Shown piece after piece: positions 38,250 through 46,563 of a stretch of DNA of 64,000 bases (position 1 is its first letter; the number at the start of each line of letters is the position of its first letter). The DNA is from JBGQOJ01 sp052119585 (lineage in GTDB: Bacteria; Pseudomonadota; Alphaproteobacteria; Rhodobacterales; Rhodobacteraceae). The notes under the pieces are model-generated. The model saw nothing but the letters and a program-made list of their open reading frames with translations. It made no database searches and had not been told where the DNA came from. The DNA lies in the NCBI RefSeq assembly GCF_052119585.1, contig NZ_JBGQOJ010000001.1, forward strand, positions 1 to 64,000, in the 5' to 3' direction. A program made the position numbers and the translations under genes.

Positions 38250-38393
38250 ATGAAACCGACCTTCTTATCCGCCCTTCTGTTTTCGATCCTTGCCATTGCC
38301 GGCTGCGAAACGGTTCAGGGCGCGGGGCAGGATCTGTCCAACGCCGGCAGCGCCATCGCGCAGGAAAGCCGCGAGGTCCAGGCGGCAAACTGA
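38250..38393 (+). CDS. Entericidin-like small lipoprotein
   Basis: A 47-residue lipoprotein with a signal peptide ending in the lipobox IAGC near residue 18. The mature part ETVQGAGQDLSNAGSAIAQE is the usual entericidin pattern. ATG 38250 follows GGAGAG. It would be lipid-anchored in the envelope. E. coli entericidins are linked to stationary-phase stress, and the ECF-type promoter here agrees, though a killing or antidote function is not shown. A strong terminator follows. Confidence 0.9.
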   Translation: MKPTFLSALLFSILAIAGCETVQGAGQDLSNAGSAIAQESREVQAAN

Positions 38394-38416
38394 TCGCTCG
38401 TTCTTAACGAGTTCGA

Positions 38417-38445
38417 AACCGGGCCAGAAATGGTCCGGTTTTTTT
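38417..38445 (+). terminator. Intrinsic terminator of the entericidin gene
   Basis: AACCGGGCC (38417-38425) pairs with GGTCCGGTT (38432-38440) around AGAAAT, with one G-U pair, and runs into a seven-T tract. Confidence 0.92.
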
Positions 38446-38446
38446 C

Positions 38447-38541
38447 GTCGCTCGGTCGGTATTCTGCTTAATCGGAATAGTCGCCAGCCCTTCGGCTTTC
38501 AGCACGTCCAAAACAGCATAGCATTCGTCAACCACCCTGGG
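38447..38541 (-). pseudogene. livF: livF remnant (C-terminal part of an ABC ATPase)
   Basis: Minus-strand translation reads PRVVDECYAVLDVLKAEGLA and then TIPIKQNTDRA. This matches the stretch of LivF-type ATPases after the Walker B region (P-x-V-V-D-x-x-Y-x-V-L, then LLVEQNxxRA), with the usual VEQN changed to IKQN. The N-terminal two thirds of the gene, including Walker A and B, are missing. It directly abuts the livG remnant and ends near the entericidin terminator. Confidence 0.75.
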
Positions 38542-38543
38542 CA

Positions 38544-38603
38544 TCAGAGCGAGGCGTCATCGACGGCCACCAGCCCGCCAAACCGAACGGTAGCCCCTTT
38601 TCC
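38544..38603 (-). pseudogene. livG: livG remnant (N-terminal ABC ATPase strand)
   Basis: Minus-strand translation reads KGATVRFGGLVAVDDASL then a stop at 38544-38546. The VRFGGLVAVDDxSL wording is the start of LivG-type ATPases. Everything after it is deleted, and the livF remnant begins within a few bases in another frame. Confidence 0.78.
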
Positions 38604-38619
38604 TTTGCAAAGCAGGATG

Positions 38620-38722
38620 CATCACGAAGCCAAAGCTGACGGAGGCGGCATAGCGAAAGTGCTGGGGGCAAAGCCCGCCAGCAACGCCTGCGGCAAATGT
38701 GCCGGTGACAAACAGGAACACA
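38620..38722 (-). pseudogene. livM: livM remnant (one permease helix)
   Basis: Minus-strand translation gives FVTGTFAAGVAGGLCPQHFR followed by YAASVSFGFVM. This resembles the AGVAGxLYAHxxRYxSPxSFGF segment of LivM permeases. It is in a different frame from the livH piece just before it. The remaining roughly 90% of the gene is gone. The match is by eye and is the weakest of the five. Confidence 0.6.
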
Positions 38723-38744
38723 ACGACCAGCTCGTTGCAGTCCG

Positions 38745-39209
38745 GAAAATGCCCCAGATAATGCCGATGGCCATCGCGGCAAGCAGGGCGCCACGGACGG
38801 ACCCAAGGCCACCAAGAACGATGATCACGAGCGCCTTGTAAGACGGGACACTTCCCATCGACGGCTCCTCCAGATTGTTCAACAGCGCAACCAGAACTCC
38901 GGCCGATCCGGCAAGCGCCAAGGCGATGAACAGCGCGATCGAGGCGATCAAAGCAATAAACGGTGATTTGCCCAACAGCGTCTCGCAGGCCAGTTTATAA
39001 ACGCCCATGCCGACGCACCCGATGATGAGCATTAAAGCTGCCATCGCAAAGGAAAATTGCCGGTAACATTGGTCAAAAGCACCCCCAGGTAAACAAAGCG
39101 GCATGCGCGACGTGCAATATGCGCAACAGGCCATAGACCAGCGTCAGGCCCAATGCGGTCAGCGCACATATACTGCCCTGCACAATACCCCGAAAAACGA
39201 GTTCAACTT
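38745..39209 (-). pseudogene. livH: livH remnant (frameshifted, internally deleted permease)
   Basis: From about 39209 the minus strand reads VELVFRGIVQGSICALTALG, then LTLVYGLLRILHVAHAALFT, the classic N-terminus of LivH. This frame stops at TGA 39073-39075. In another frame, helices follow with SPFIALIASIALFIA, which then jumps to GVLVALLNNLEEPSMGSVPS and the C-terminal LGGLGSVRGALLA. The middle of the protein is deleted and no start codon is usable; the frame just upstream has a TAA. Confidence 0.88.
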
Positions 39210-39299
39210 ACAGCATGGGCTGTCCCTTATTGCGGTCGCCGGACAGGCCCGGCAGGGGGGTGTGCCGCCCCAAAGATACGGGCGGCACAAAGGCTTTCT

Positions 39300-39734
39300 T
39301 ATTGGGCCGGTGGTGCCAGCGGCACGCAGTTGGCTGACCAGCAGCGGCCCGGCGGTAAGGACATAGCCCGTCGCACAGATCACGTCCGGGTTATCCGCAC
39401 GGATCTTCGAAATGACCGGGCCGAACTGGCGGTCGGAAATCGCGCATTCATATTCGCCCATGATCTCGATGCCGAAATCTGCGGATTTTCCTTGAAACCA
39501 GCCGCCAGCGACTGACCCAACTCATTCTGAATCGTCAGGATCACAGCGCGATGAAGGCCCAACATCTCGCCGACCAACTTGGCACCGTTCACCACAGATT
39601 CACCGTGCGACGCAACAAAGCCGGTCAACGGCACGTTGAAACCGATCTTGATGTTTTCCGCCGTGGCGGTGCCTGCCGTCAGGGCAATGCCCGCCACAGC
39701 ACCAAAGAGTCCGGTCTTGGTAAATTCCGTTTAG
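39300..39734 (-). pseudogene. livJ: livJ remnant (broken periplasmic binding protein)
   Basis: The minus strand right after hutU reads EFTKTGLFGAVAGIALTAGT, an export signal, with ACG where ATG is expected, then ENIKIGFNVPLTGF. About 90 residues are missing before AVILTIQNELGQSLAAGFKE. A one-base loss in an A-tract at about 39486-39489 then shifts the frame to GIEIMGEYECAISDRQFGPV and ISKIRADNPDVICATGYVLT. The reading ends at QLRAAGTTGPI, lacking the C-terminal half. It is a degraded type-I solute-binding protein for amino acids. Confidence 0.9.
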
Positions 39735-41410
39735 CCAAGGATTGCAGGCAGCCGTAGCCCGTTTTCACGCGCACACTCGATCGCGATGTCATAGCCCGCG
39801 TCGGCATGCCGCCAGACGCCGGACGCCGGGTCGTTCCACAGCACCCGTTCCAGCCTTTTGGCGGCCGCTTCGGTGCCGTCGGCAACAACCACCATTCCCG
39901 AATGCTGCGAAAAGCCCATACCGACGCCGCCACCATGGTGAAGCGAGACCCATGTCGCCCCTGAGGCGGTGTTGACCAATGCGTTCAGCAGCGGCCAATC
40001 GGACACGGCATCAGAGCCATCCTTCATGCTTTCGGTCTCACGATTGGGGCTGGCCACAGAGCCGGAGTCCAAATGGTCGCGGCCGATCACGATGGGGGCT
40101 TTCAACTCGCCTGATGCCACCATCTCGTTGAACATCAGCCCTGCCCGATGACGATCCCCCAGACCGATCCAGCAAATCCGCGCCGGCAATCCCTGAAAGG
40201 CGATGCGATCGGCGGCCATATCCAGCCAGCGGTGCAAATGCTCGTTCTGCGGGAACAGCTTTTTCATCGCCGCATCGGTTTTGTAGATATCCTCGGGGTC
40301 ACCCGAAAGCGCCACCCAACGGAAGGGGCCGATGCCTTTGCAGAACAAGGGGCGAATATAGGCAGGCACAAAACCGGGGAAGGCAAATGCATTTTCAAGC
40401 CCCTCGTCTTGGGCCACCTGCCTGATATTGTTACCATAATCCAAGGTGGGCACGCCTGCGTTCCAAAAGTCAACCATTGCGGCCACCTGAACTTTCATCG
40501 AGGCGCGGGCGGCTTTCTCGACCGACTTCGGATCACTCTCCTGTTTGGCGCGCCATTGCGCCACGGTCCAGCCCTGCGGCAGATACCCGTGCAGCGGGTC
40601 GTGGGCAGACGTCTGGTCTGTAACGATATCGGGACGCATGCCACCCGCCTTCATCCGCGCGACAAGCTCGGGGAAGACATCGGCGGCATTGCCGACCAGA
40701 CCAACCGATTTCGCCTCGCCCCTGGCGGTCCATTCCGCGATCAGTTCCAGCGCTTCGTCCAGCGTCTGCGCCTTGGCGTCGACATAACGGGTGCGCAGGC
40801 GAAAATCGATGCGGGTCTCGTCACACTCGACAGTCAGGCAACAGGCACCGGCCATCACCGCGGCCAGCGGCTGTGCGCCGCCCATCCCGCCAAGCCCGCC
40901 TGTCAGGATCCATTTGCCGGTAAGATCACCGCCATAATGCTGGCGGCCCGCCTCGGCGAAGGTTTCATAGGTGCCCTGCACGATGCCTTGACTGCCGATG
41001 TAGATCCAGGAACCCGCAGTCATCTGGCCATACATCATCAAACCCTTTTTATCGAGCTCGTTGAAATGGTCCCAAGTCGCCCAATGCGGCACGAGGTTCG
41101 AATTGGCGATCAAGACACGTGGCGCGTCTTCGTGGGTTTTCACGACAGCGACCGGTCGTCCTGATTGCACAATCAGGGTTTCATCCGCTTCAAGGTCTTT
41201 CAGCGTTGCGACTATCTTGTCGAAATCCTCCCACGTCCGGGCCGCCCGCCCGATGCCACCGTAAACAACCAGCTCGTGTGGGTTCTCGGCCACATCGGGG
41301 TGCAGGTTGTTCATCAACATGCGCATCGGTGCTTCGGTCAGCCAGCTTCTGGCCGTGATCTCTGTGCCTGTAGCGGGGAATACGTCGCGTGTGTTGTGCC
41401 GTGTGTTCAT
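39731..41410 (-). CDS. hutU: Urocanate hydratase
   Basis: A 559-residue NAD-dependent enzyme converting urocanate to imidazolone propionate, the second step of histidine degradation. GLGGMGGAQPLA near 176 binds NAD, and the conserved cysteine lies in the IGLGDRHR-adjacent ARICWIGLGDRHRAG region near 410-425. Full length for the family. GAGG precedes ATG 41410. It lies 158 bases after hutG, a large gap for this operon, and its stop codon touches the livJ fossil. Confidence 0.97.
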   Translation of the reverse strand: MNTRHNTRDVFPATGTEITARSWLTEAPMRMLMNNLHPDVAENPHELVVYGGIGRAARTWEDFDKIVATLKDLEADETLIVQSGRPVAVVKTHEDAPRVLIANSNLVPHWATWDHFNELDKKGLMMYGQMTAGSWIYIGSQGIVQGTYETFAEAGRQHYGGDLTGKWILTGGLGGMGGAQPLAAVMAGACCLTVECDETRIDFRLRTRYVDAKAQTLDEALELIAEWTARGEAKSVGLVGNAADVFPELVARMKAGGMRPDIVTDQTSAHDPLHGYLPQGWTVAQWRAKQESDPKSVEKAARASMKVQVAAMVDFWNAGVPTLDYGNNIRQVAQDEGLENAFAFPGFVPAYIRPLFCKGIGPFRWVALSGDPEDIYKTDAAMKKLFPQNEHLHRWLDMAADRIAFQGLPARICWIGLGDRHRAGLMFNEMVASGELKAPIVIGRDHLDSGSVASPNRETESMKDGSDAVSDWPLLNALVNTASGATWVSLHHGGGVGMGFSQHSGMVVVADGTEAAAKRLERVLWNDPASGVWRHADAGYDIAIECARENGLRLPAILG

Positions 41411-41486
41411 GATGTCCTCAGTGCAGGATAGGGGCTGCGATGATTTCGGGTTGAATGGCGCGTTATCCTTTGTGGATCTTCATTTC

Positions 41487-41525
41487 GGCGCACCCCGCGC
41501 CCTTTGGGCGTGGCGGTGTTGCGCC
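41487..41525. repeat. Imperfect hairpin in the hutG-hutU gap
   Basis: GGCGCA (41487-41492) and TGCGCC (41520-41525) form the outer stem. CGCGCCC (41496-41502) and GGGCGTG (41506-41512) form the inner stem around TTT. It lies inside the 158-base gap within the hut operon and could set the hutU/hutG messenger ratio. There is no U-tract. Confidence 0.5.
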
Positions 41526-41568
41526 TGGTTGGGGACAGGACTCAGGCGCGTGGTCCTGCAGCCATTTT

Positions 41569-42378
41569 TCATCCATCCGAAAGCCTCCCCGAGCGCGCCA
41601 AGAGTTCCAGCCTGCGCAGGCACTCCGCCAGCGTCGGACGCAAGGCTGTGGACTTGGCCGGATCAAGTGCCCAAGGGGCGGTTTCGTCAGTAAGGTAAGC
41701 CCGCTGCGCCAGTTCCATCTGGATTGCGTGAACCCCTTGTGCGGGTTGACCGTAATGCCGGGTCGTCCAGCCCCCCTTGAACCGGCCATTCAGAACGCCG
41801 TCGTTTTTCGGGTCGGCGAAACAAGGGATGGAAACCGCATCGGACACGGACGCGGCACATGTTTTCCCGTCATTGGTGCCGATCGAGTAGACCGGCAGCA
41901 CTCCGGGAAACAGGAACGGAATGGTCGAGCGGATAGAGTGGCAATCATAGACAATCGCCACGCCATACCGGGCTTTCACCCGATCAATTTCGGCGCTTAG
42001 TGCTGCATGATAAGGGGCATGATACGTCGCGGCGCGCTGTGCTGTTTCTTCGGCACCCGGCTGTTGGCCATCCTTCCAGATCAAGCGCCCGTCAAAGTCG
42101 GTGGTCGGGCAAAGACCGGTCGTATTCGCCCCCGGATACAGCGAAACACCCGCAGGATCACGGTTCGCATCGATGACGTAGCGGTGGAATGTCGCGCGCA
42201 CGACTGTGGCCCCTTGCAGCAGGCCATCGTAAAGCGGCGCGATGTGCCAATCGGTATCCGACAAGCCCCGGCCCAGACTGTTCAGCCGCGCAAACAGCGC
42301 GTCCGGCACATAGGTGCCGCCATGTGGCTGACCCAGAATGACAGGTCCATCGCCGGCAATAACCTCGACCGGGCTCAT
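41569..42378 (-). CDS. hutG: N-formylglutamate deformylase
   Basis: A 269-residue enzyme hydrolysing N-formylglutamate to glutamate and formate, the final step. It carries ILGQPHGGTYVPDAL near residue 14-28, ANRDPAGVSLYPG near 70 and YDCHSIRSTIPFLFPG near 143, with likely metal-binding histidines. Its start overlaps the hutH stop by ATGA. It works with HutF, so the cell uses the five-step pathway rather than formamide release by HutG-type formiminoglutamase. Confidence 0.94.
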   Translation of the reverse strand: MSPVEVIAGDGPVILGQPHGGTYVPDALFARLNSLGRGLSDTDWHIAPLYDGLLQGATVVRATFHRYVIDANRDPAGVSLYPGANTTGLCPTTDFDGRLIWKDGQQPGAEETAQRAATYHAPYHAALSAEIDRVKARYGVAIVYDCHSIRSTIPFLFPGVLPVYSIGTNDGKTCAASVSDAVSIPCFADPKNDGVLNGRFKGGWTTRHYGQPAQGVHAIQMELAQRAYLTDETAPWALDPAKSTALRPTLAECLRRLELLARSGRLSDG

Positions 42379-43913
42379 GCCGAAAGTTCCGGCAGGGCCA
42401 ATCCGCTGGCCCGCGTCAGATCCCCCCCGGCGATCAGCCGGGCCGCCGACGCAAGATCGGGCGCGAGATAGCGGTCATCGCCCAGTGTCGCCACATCCTG
42501 CCGCAGCCGCGACACAACCGCAGCCAGAGGGCCGCTGGTCCGCAAGGGCGCGCGAAAGTCGATGCCCTGCGCGGCGCAGATCGCCTCGACCCCAAGGATC
42601 GCGTTCAGATTCCCGACCATAGTGCCCAAACGATAGGCACCATGCGCCGCCATACTGACATGGTCTTCCTGATTGGCCGACGTCGGGGTGCTGTCCGTCA
42701 CACAGGGCATGGCGATATGTTTGTTCTCGGACATCAATGCCGCTGTCGTGACCTCGGCGATCATCAGCCCAGAGTTCAGACCGGGCCGCGGCGTCAGGAA
42801 GGCGGGAAGGTCGAATGACAGAACAGGATCGACCATCAGCGCCACCCGACGTTGGGCAATGGCACCGATTTCCGAAAGCGCCAGCGCGATCATGTCGGCG
42901 GCAAAGCCCACAGGTTCCGCATGAAAATTGCCGCCCGAAACGATCAGGCCCGCCCCGGTCAGCACCAGCGGGTTATCGGTTGCGGCATTCGCCTCGATCT
43001 CCAGCGTGCGGGCTGCCATGCGCATCACGTCCATTGCGGCACCGGTCACTTGTGGCTGGCACCGGATGCAATAGGGATCCTGCACGCGCGCATCCCCGTC
43101 GCGGTGGCTTTCACGGATTTCCGATCCGTCCAGCAACGCACGCAAAAAGGCCGCCGCCTCGATCTGCCCCGCATGCCCGCGAAGCGCATGGATCTCGGGT
43201 TGCAAAGGCGCGGTGGACCCCATGATCGCGTCTGTCGAAAGCGCCGACGTGACAAGCGCCGCCTGCACCGCGTTCCAGCCATCGAACAGGCCAGCAAGCG
43301 CGAACGCCGTCGAGAACTGAGTGCCGTTTATAAACGCCAGACCTTCTTTTGGCCCCAGCGGAACGGGTGACAATCCGGCTGCTGCCAAGGCCTCGGCCCC
43401 CGGCAACGTCTTCCCCTCGAATTCGGCCTCGCCGTGTCCAATAACCACAGCCGTCATATGGGCCAGCGGCGCCAAGTCCCCCGATGCCCCGACCGACCCT
43501 TTGGCCGGAACCACAGGTGTCACGCCCCGTGCCAGCATCTGCTCCAAAAGCTCGATCAGCTCCCATCGCACGCCGGACGCACCACGCCCGAGGCTCAGCA
43601 CTTTCAACACCATCATCAGTCGCACATGACGGCGCGAAATCGGCTCTCCGACACCGCAGCAATGCGACAAAATCAGGTTGCGTTGCAGCGTGGTAGTGTC
43701 ACCCGGCGCGATGCGCATGCTTGCCAGTTTTCCGAACCCGGTGTTCACACCGTATACCGGAACGTCCCCGGCTGCGGCTGCATTTATCGCGACAGCGGCG
43801 GCCTCGACGGCAGGCCTGGCTACCCGGTTCAGCGTGACGGCGCGCTCGTCGCGGTAAACAAGCGCAAGTTGTGCCAGTGTCGTCTGGCCCGAGGTCAGGA
43901 TAAGGGCGGTCAA
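42375..43913 (-). CDS. hutH: Histidine ammonia-lyase
   Basis: A 512-residue enzyme turning histidine into urocanate and ammonia. The MIO prosthetic group forms from Ala-Ser-Gly in GSVGASGDLAPLA near residue 143. NTGFGKLA near 56 is also conserved. The start is a TTG at 43911-43913 that overlaps the hutI stop (TTGA) and has GGAGG six bases before it. The in-frame extension to 43988 lies inside hutI and is rejected. It is coupled to hutI and hutG on either side. Confidence 0.95.
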   Translation of the reverse strand: MTALILTSGQTTLAQLALVYRDERAVTLNRVARPAVEAAAVAINAAAAGDVPVYGVNTGFGKLASMRIAPGDTTTLQRNLILSHCCGVGEPISRRHVRLMMVLKVLSLGRGASGVRWELIELLEQMLARGVTPVVPAKGSVGASGDLAPLAHMTAVVIGHGEAEFEGKTLPGAEALAAAGLSPVPLGPKEGLAFINGTQFSTAFALAGLFDGWNAVQAALVTSALSTDAIMGSTAPLQPEIHALRGHAGQIEAAAFLRALLDGSEIRESHRDGDARVQDPYCIRCQPQVTGAAMDVMRMAARTLEIEANAATDNPLVLTGAGLIVSGGNFHAEPVGFAADMIALALSEIGAIAQRRVALMVDPVLSFDLPAFLTPRPGLNSGLMIAEVTTAALMSENKHIAMPCVTDSTPTSANQEDHVSMAAHGAYRLGTMVGNLNAILGVEAICAAQGIDFRAPLRTSGPLAAVVSRLRQDVATLGDDRYLAPDLASAARLIAGGDLTRASGLALPELSA

Positions 43914-45121
43914 AGCGTGCCTCCGATGATACGTCGGTGAAGTGGGTTGAAACCGATCCGGTAGGCCAGTTCGGCAGGGTGATCGCAATTCCAGACCGCA
44001 AGGTCGGCGACCTGCCCCACAGCAAGAGTGCCACGATCCGCCAGCCCCAACGCGCGGGCAGCAATGACCGTGGCCCCTGCAAGCGCCTCTGCGGGGGAAA
44101 GACGGAACAGGGTGCAGGCCATGTTCATCGCCAGCAAAATAGAGCTCAGCGGCGATGATCCGGGGTTCATATCGGTGGCAACCGCCATGGGGACGCCGTG
44201 ACGGCGCAAAAGTTCAATTGGCGGCATCTGCGTCTCGCGCAGAGTGTAGAACGCGCCCGGCAGAATGACAGCCACAACGCCGGCGGTCGCCATTGCCAAA
44301 ACTCCCGCCTCGTCCAGATATTCCAGATGATCCGCAGACAGTGCACCGTGCCGCGCAGCCAAAGCCGCCCCACCAAGGTTGGACAACTGTTCCGCATGCA
44401 ACTTGACCGGAAGACCCAGTTCCGCCGCGACGTTGAACACACGCTCGATCTGTGCGGGGGAAAACGCTATCCCTTCGCAAAACCCGTCTACCGCATCGAC
44501 CAGCCCTTCGGCATGGGCCGTCCGCAAGGTCGGAATACAGACCTCCTCTATATAGGCGTCTGCGCGGCCACTATATTCAGCAGGCACCGCATGCGCCCCC
44601 AGGAACGTCGTGCGCACGGCAATCGGTCGCAGGCCTTCAATCTGTCGGGCCGCCCGCAACATCCGCAATTCTGTCTGTTGGTCCAGCCCATAGCCGGACT
44701 TGACCTCTATCATCGCAACGCCTTCGGCGATGGCTGCGTCAACATAGGGCAGTGCGCCCGCCACAAGGGCATCCTGTGAGGCGGCCCGCGTCGCGGAGAC
44801 CGTCGACGCAATGCCACCGCCGGCCCGCGCGACCTCTTCATAAGACGCCCCCAGCAGGCGCATTTCGAATTCCGCCGCGCGGTTGCCGCCATGAACGACA
44901 TGAGTGTGGCAATCGACCAGCGCAGGCGTCACCAGCCGCCCGCCCAGATCAGTCACCGATAAGGTGGAATACCCGTAAGGCACATCCTGCACGGCCCCGA
45001 CCCACGCGATCCTGCCATCGATAATTGCCAAGGCCGCATCCTCGATCAAACCGTAAAGATCGCCCCCCGGCGCCATTGTTGCTGCCCGGCACGAGGTCAA
45101 AAGAACTGACGTTTGCTGCAC
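43910..45121 (-). CDS. hutI: Imidazolonepropionase
   Basis: A 403-residue zinc amidohydrolase opening the imidazolone ring to formiminoglutamate, step three. VDCHTHVVHGGNR near 69-81 carries two metal histidines, KLHAEQLSN near 240 the third, and ATDMNPGSS near 313 the metal aspartate. The start appears to be GTG 45121, which keeps the family N-terminus (LLTSCRAATMAPGG). It is the first gene of the hutI-H-G-U operon, whose promoter lies in the operator-bearing gap to hutF. Confidence 0.95.
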   Translation of the reverse strand: MQQTSVLLTSCRAATMAPGGDLYGLIEDAALAIIDGRIAWVGAVQDVPYGYSTLSVTDLGGRLVTPALVDCHTHVVHGGNRAAEFEMRLLGASYEEVARAGGGIASTVSATRAASQDALVAGALPYVDAAIAEGVAMIEVKSGYGLDQQTELRMLRAARQIEGLRPIAVRTTFLGAHAVPAEYSGRADAYIEEVCIPTLRTAHAEGLVDAVDGFCEGIAFSPAQIERVFNVAAELGLPVKLHAEQLSNLGGAALAARHGALSADHLEYLDEAGVLAMATAGVVAVILPGAFYTLRETQMPPIELLRRHGVPMAVATDMNPGSSPLSSILLAMNMACTLFRLSPAEALAGATVIAARALGLADRGTLAVGQVADLAVWNCDHPAELAYRIGFNPLHRRIIGGTL

Positions 45122-45176
45122 CGAAGGTCACCCCGAAAAATTGTGTTGCCGAGTCTTTATGTATTAAAGTATATCT

Positions 45177-45194
45177 CTTATGTCTATACATAAG
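45177..45194. promoter_or_regulatory. HutC-type operator between hutI and hutF
   Basis: CTTATGTCTATACATAAG is a perfect 7-4-7 palindrome just before the hutF ribosome-binding site. A weaker copy CTTTATGTATTAAAG lies at 45155-45169. The TGTCTATACA core fits known HutC/GntR operators, and nearly the same sequence stands before hutC. Confidence 0.8.
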
Positions 45195-45204
45195 GAGTCT
45201 GGTT

Positions 45205-46563
45205 TTGATTTTTGCCGAACGCGCGCTGCTCACCGATGGCTGGGCCGATCATGTTCGGGTTACCGTTGTCGGTGGCATCATTACAAAACTGACCCGCGAC
45301 ACCGCACCAGTGGACGGCGATACCCGCGTTTCGGCCCTGCTGCCTGCCCTGTCAAATTTGCACAGCCATTCGTTTCAACGCGCCATGGCGGGCATGACCG
45401 AACACCGCGTCGCCGGAAGGGACAGCTTCTGGACGTGGCGCGACCTGATGTACCGCTTTCTGGACCGATTGACGCCGGACCAGATGGAAGCCATCGCCGC
45501 CCTTGTGTTCATGGAGATGCAAGAAGCGGGATATGCTGCCGTGGGCGAGTTTCACTACGTCCATCATCACCCCGGCGGGGCCCCTTACACCGATATCGCC
45601 GAGCTTTCCAACCGCATCTTCAGCGCCGCCACCACCACCGGAATCGGCCTGACCCACCTACCGGTGCTTTACACCTTTGGTGGCGCCAAAGAGCAGCCCC
45701 TTGCTGCGGGCCAGTTGCGCTTTGGCAATTCGGTCGACCGCTTTTCCGAGCTGTTGCAGGCCGTCCGCGCGAATGCCAGGGCTATGCCTGCGGACACCCG
45801 CGTAGGGATCGCCCCGCATTCGCTGCGTGCGACCAATCCCGCAGATCTTGCGCGGGTGCTGACCATTGCGGACGGCAAACCGATCCACATCCATGTCGCG
45901 GAACAGCCCAGGGAAGTCTCTGATATATCATCGTGGCTGGGGGCGCGCCCGGTGGAATGGTTGCTGGACAACGCCCCGGTCAACGCGGATTGGTGTCTGA
46001 TCCACGCGACCCACATGACTGCGGAAGAAACCGAAAGGCTTGCAAAAACCGGCGCCGTTGCGGGCCTTTGTCCGATCACCGAGGCCAATCTGGGCGACGG
46101 CCCCTTCAACGGGCCGGGCTGGCTGGCGGCGGGCGGGCGTTTTGGAATCGGATCGGATTCAAACGTCCGTATTTCGCTGACGGAAGAGCTGCGCACACTC
46201 GAATACAGCCAGCGCCTTCGCGACATCGCCCGCAATGTGATGGTGCCAAAAGAAGGGTCGGTTGGCGAATTCCTTTACACAAATGCCGCTTTGGGCGGTG
46301 CACAGGCATTGGGCCGCAATGCCGGACGGATTGCCGAGGGCCATCTTGCCGATCTGACCGCCATCGACCTGACACATCCGACGCTTTGCGCGCTTGGTGC
46401 ACATCAAATTCTGGACGGCCTGGCCTTTGCCGCCCCCGACACCATCGTCACCGACCTGTGGTCCGCCGGACGGCATCAGGTGCGTGCGGGGCGGCATATC
46501 CTGCGCGACCAGATCACTAAGGTGTGGCGTCGGGCGGTGAAAGATCTTGTGGAGGCAATGTGA
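45205..46563 (+). CDS. hutF: Formimidoylglutamate deiminase
   Basis: A 452-residue amidohydrolase-superfamily enzyme turning formiminoglutamate into formylglutamate. LHSHSFQRAMAG near residues 52-63 gives two metal ligands, IHVAEQ near 230 the third, and GIGSDSNVRIS near 312 the aspartate. The start is TTG 45205, seven bases after AAGGAG (45192-45197), which also touches the operator. No in-frame ATG precedes the conserved start. It is divergent from hutI and overlaps the end of hutD by 47 bases. Confidence 0.94.
   Translation: MIFAERALLTDGWADHVRVTVVGGIITKLTRDTAPVDGDTRVSALLPALSNLHSHSFQRAMAGMTEHRVAGRDSFWTWRDLMYRFLDRLTPDQMEAIAALVFMEMQEAGYAAVGEFHYVHHHPGGAPYTDIAELSNRIFSAATTTGIGLTHLPVLYTFGGAKEQPLAAGQLRFGNSVDRFSELLQAVRANARAMPADTRVGIAPHSLRATNPADLARVLTIADGKPIHIHVAEQPREVSDISSWLGARPVEWLLDNAPVNADWCLIHATHMTAEETERLAKTGAVAGLCPITEANLGDGPFNGPGWLAAGGRFGIGSDSNVRISLTEELRTLEYSQRLRDIARNVMVPKEGSVGEFLYTNAALGGAQALGRNAGRIAEGHLADLTAIDLTHPTLCALGAHQILDGLAFAAPDTIVTDLWSAGRHQVRAGRHILRDQITKVWRRAVKDLVEAM

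Noticed and set aside
38622..39134. A 170-codon frame that looks like a small intact permease
   Set aside because: Its first 20 residues and its last 40 are frame-shifted remains of LivH and LivM, so it is part of the fossil operon, not a gene.
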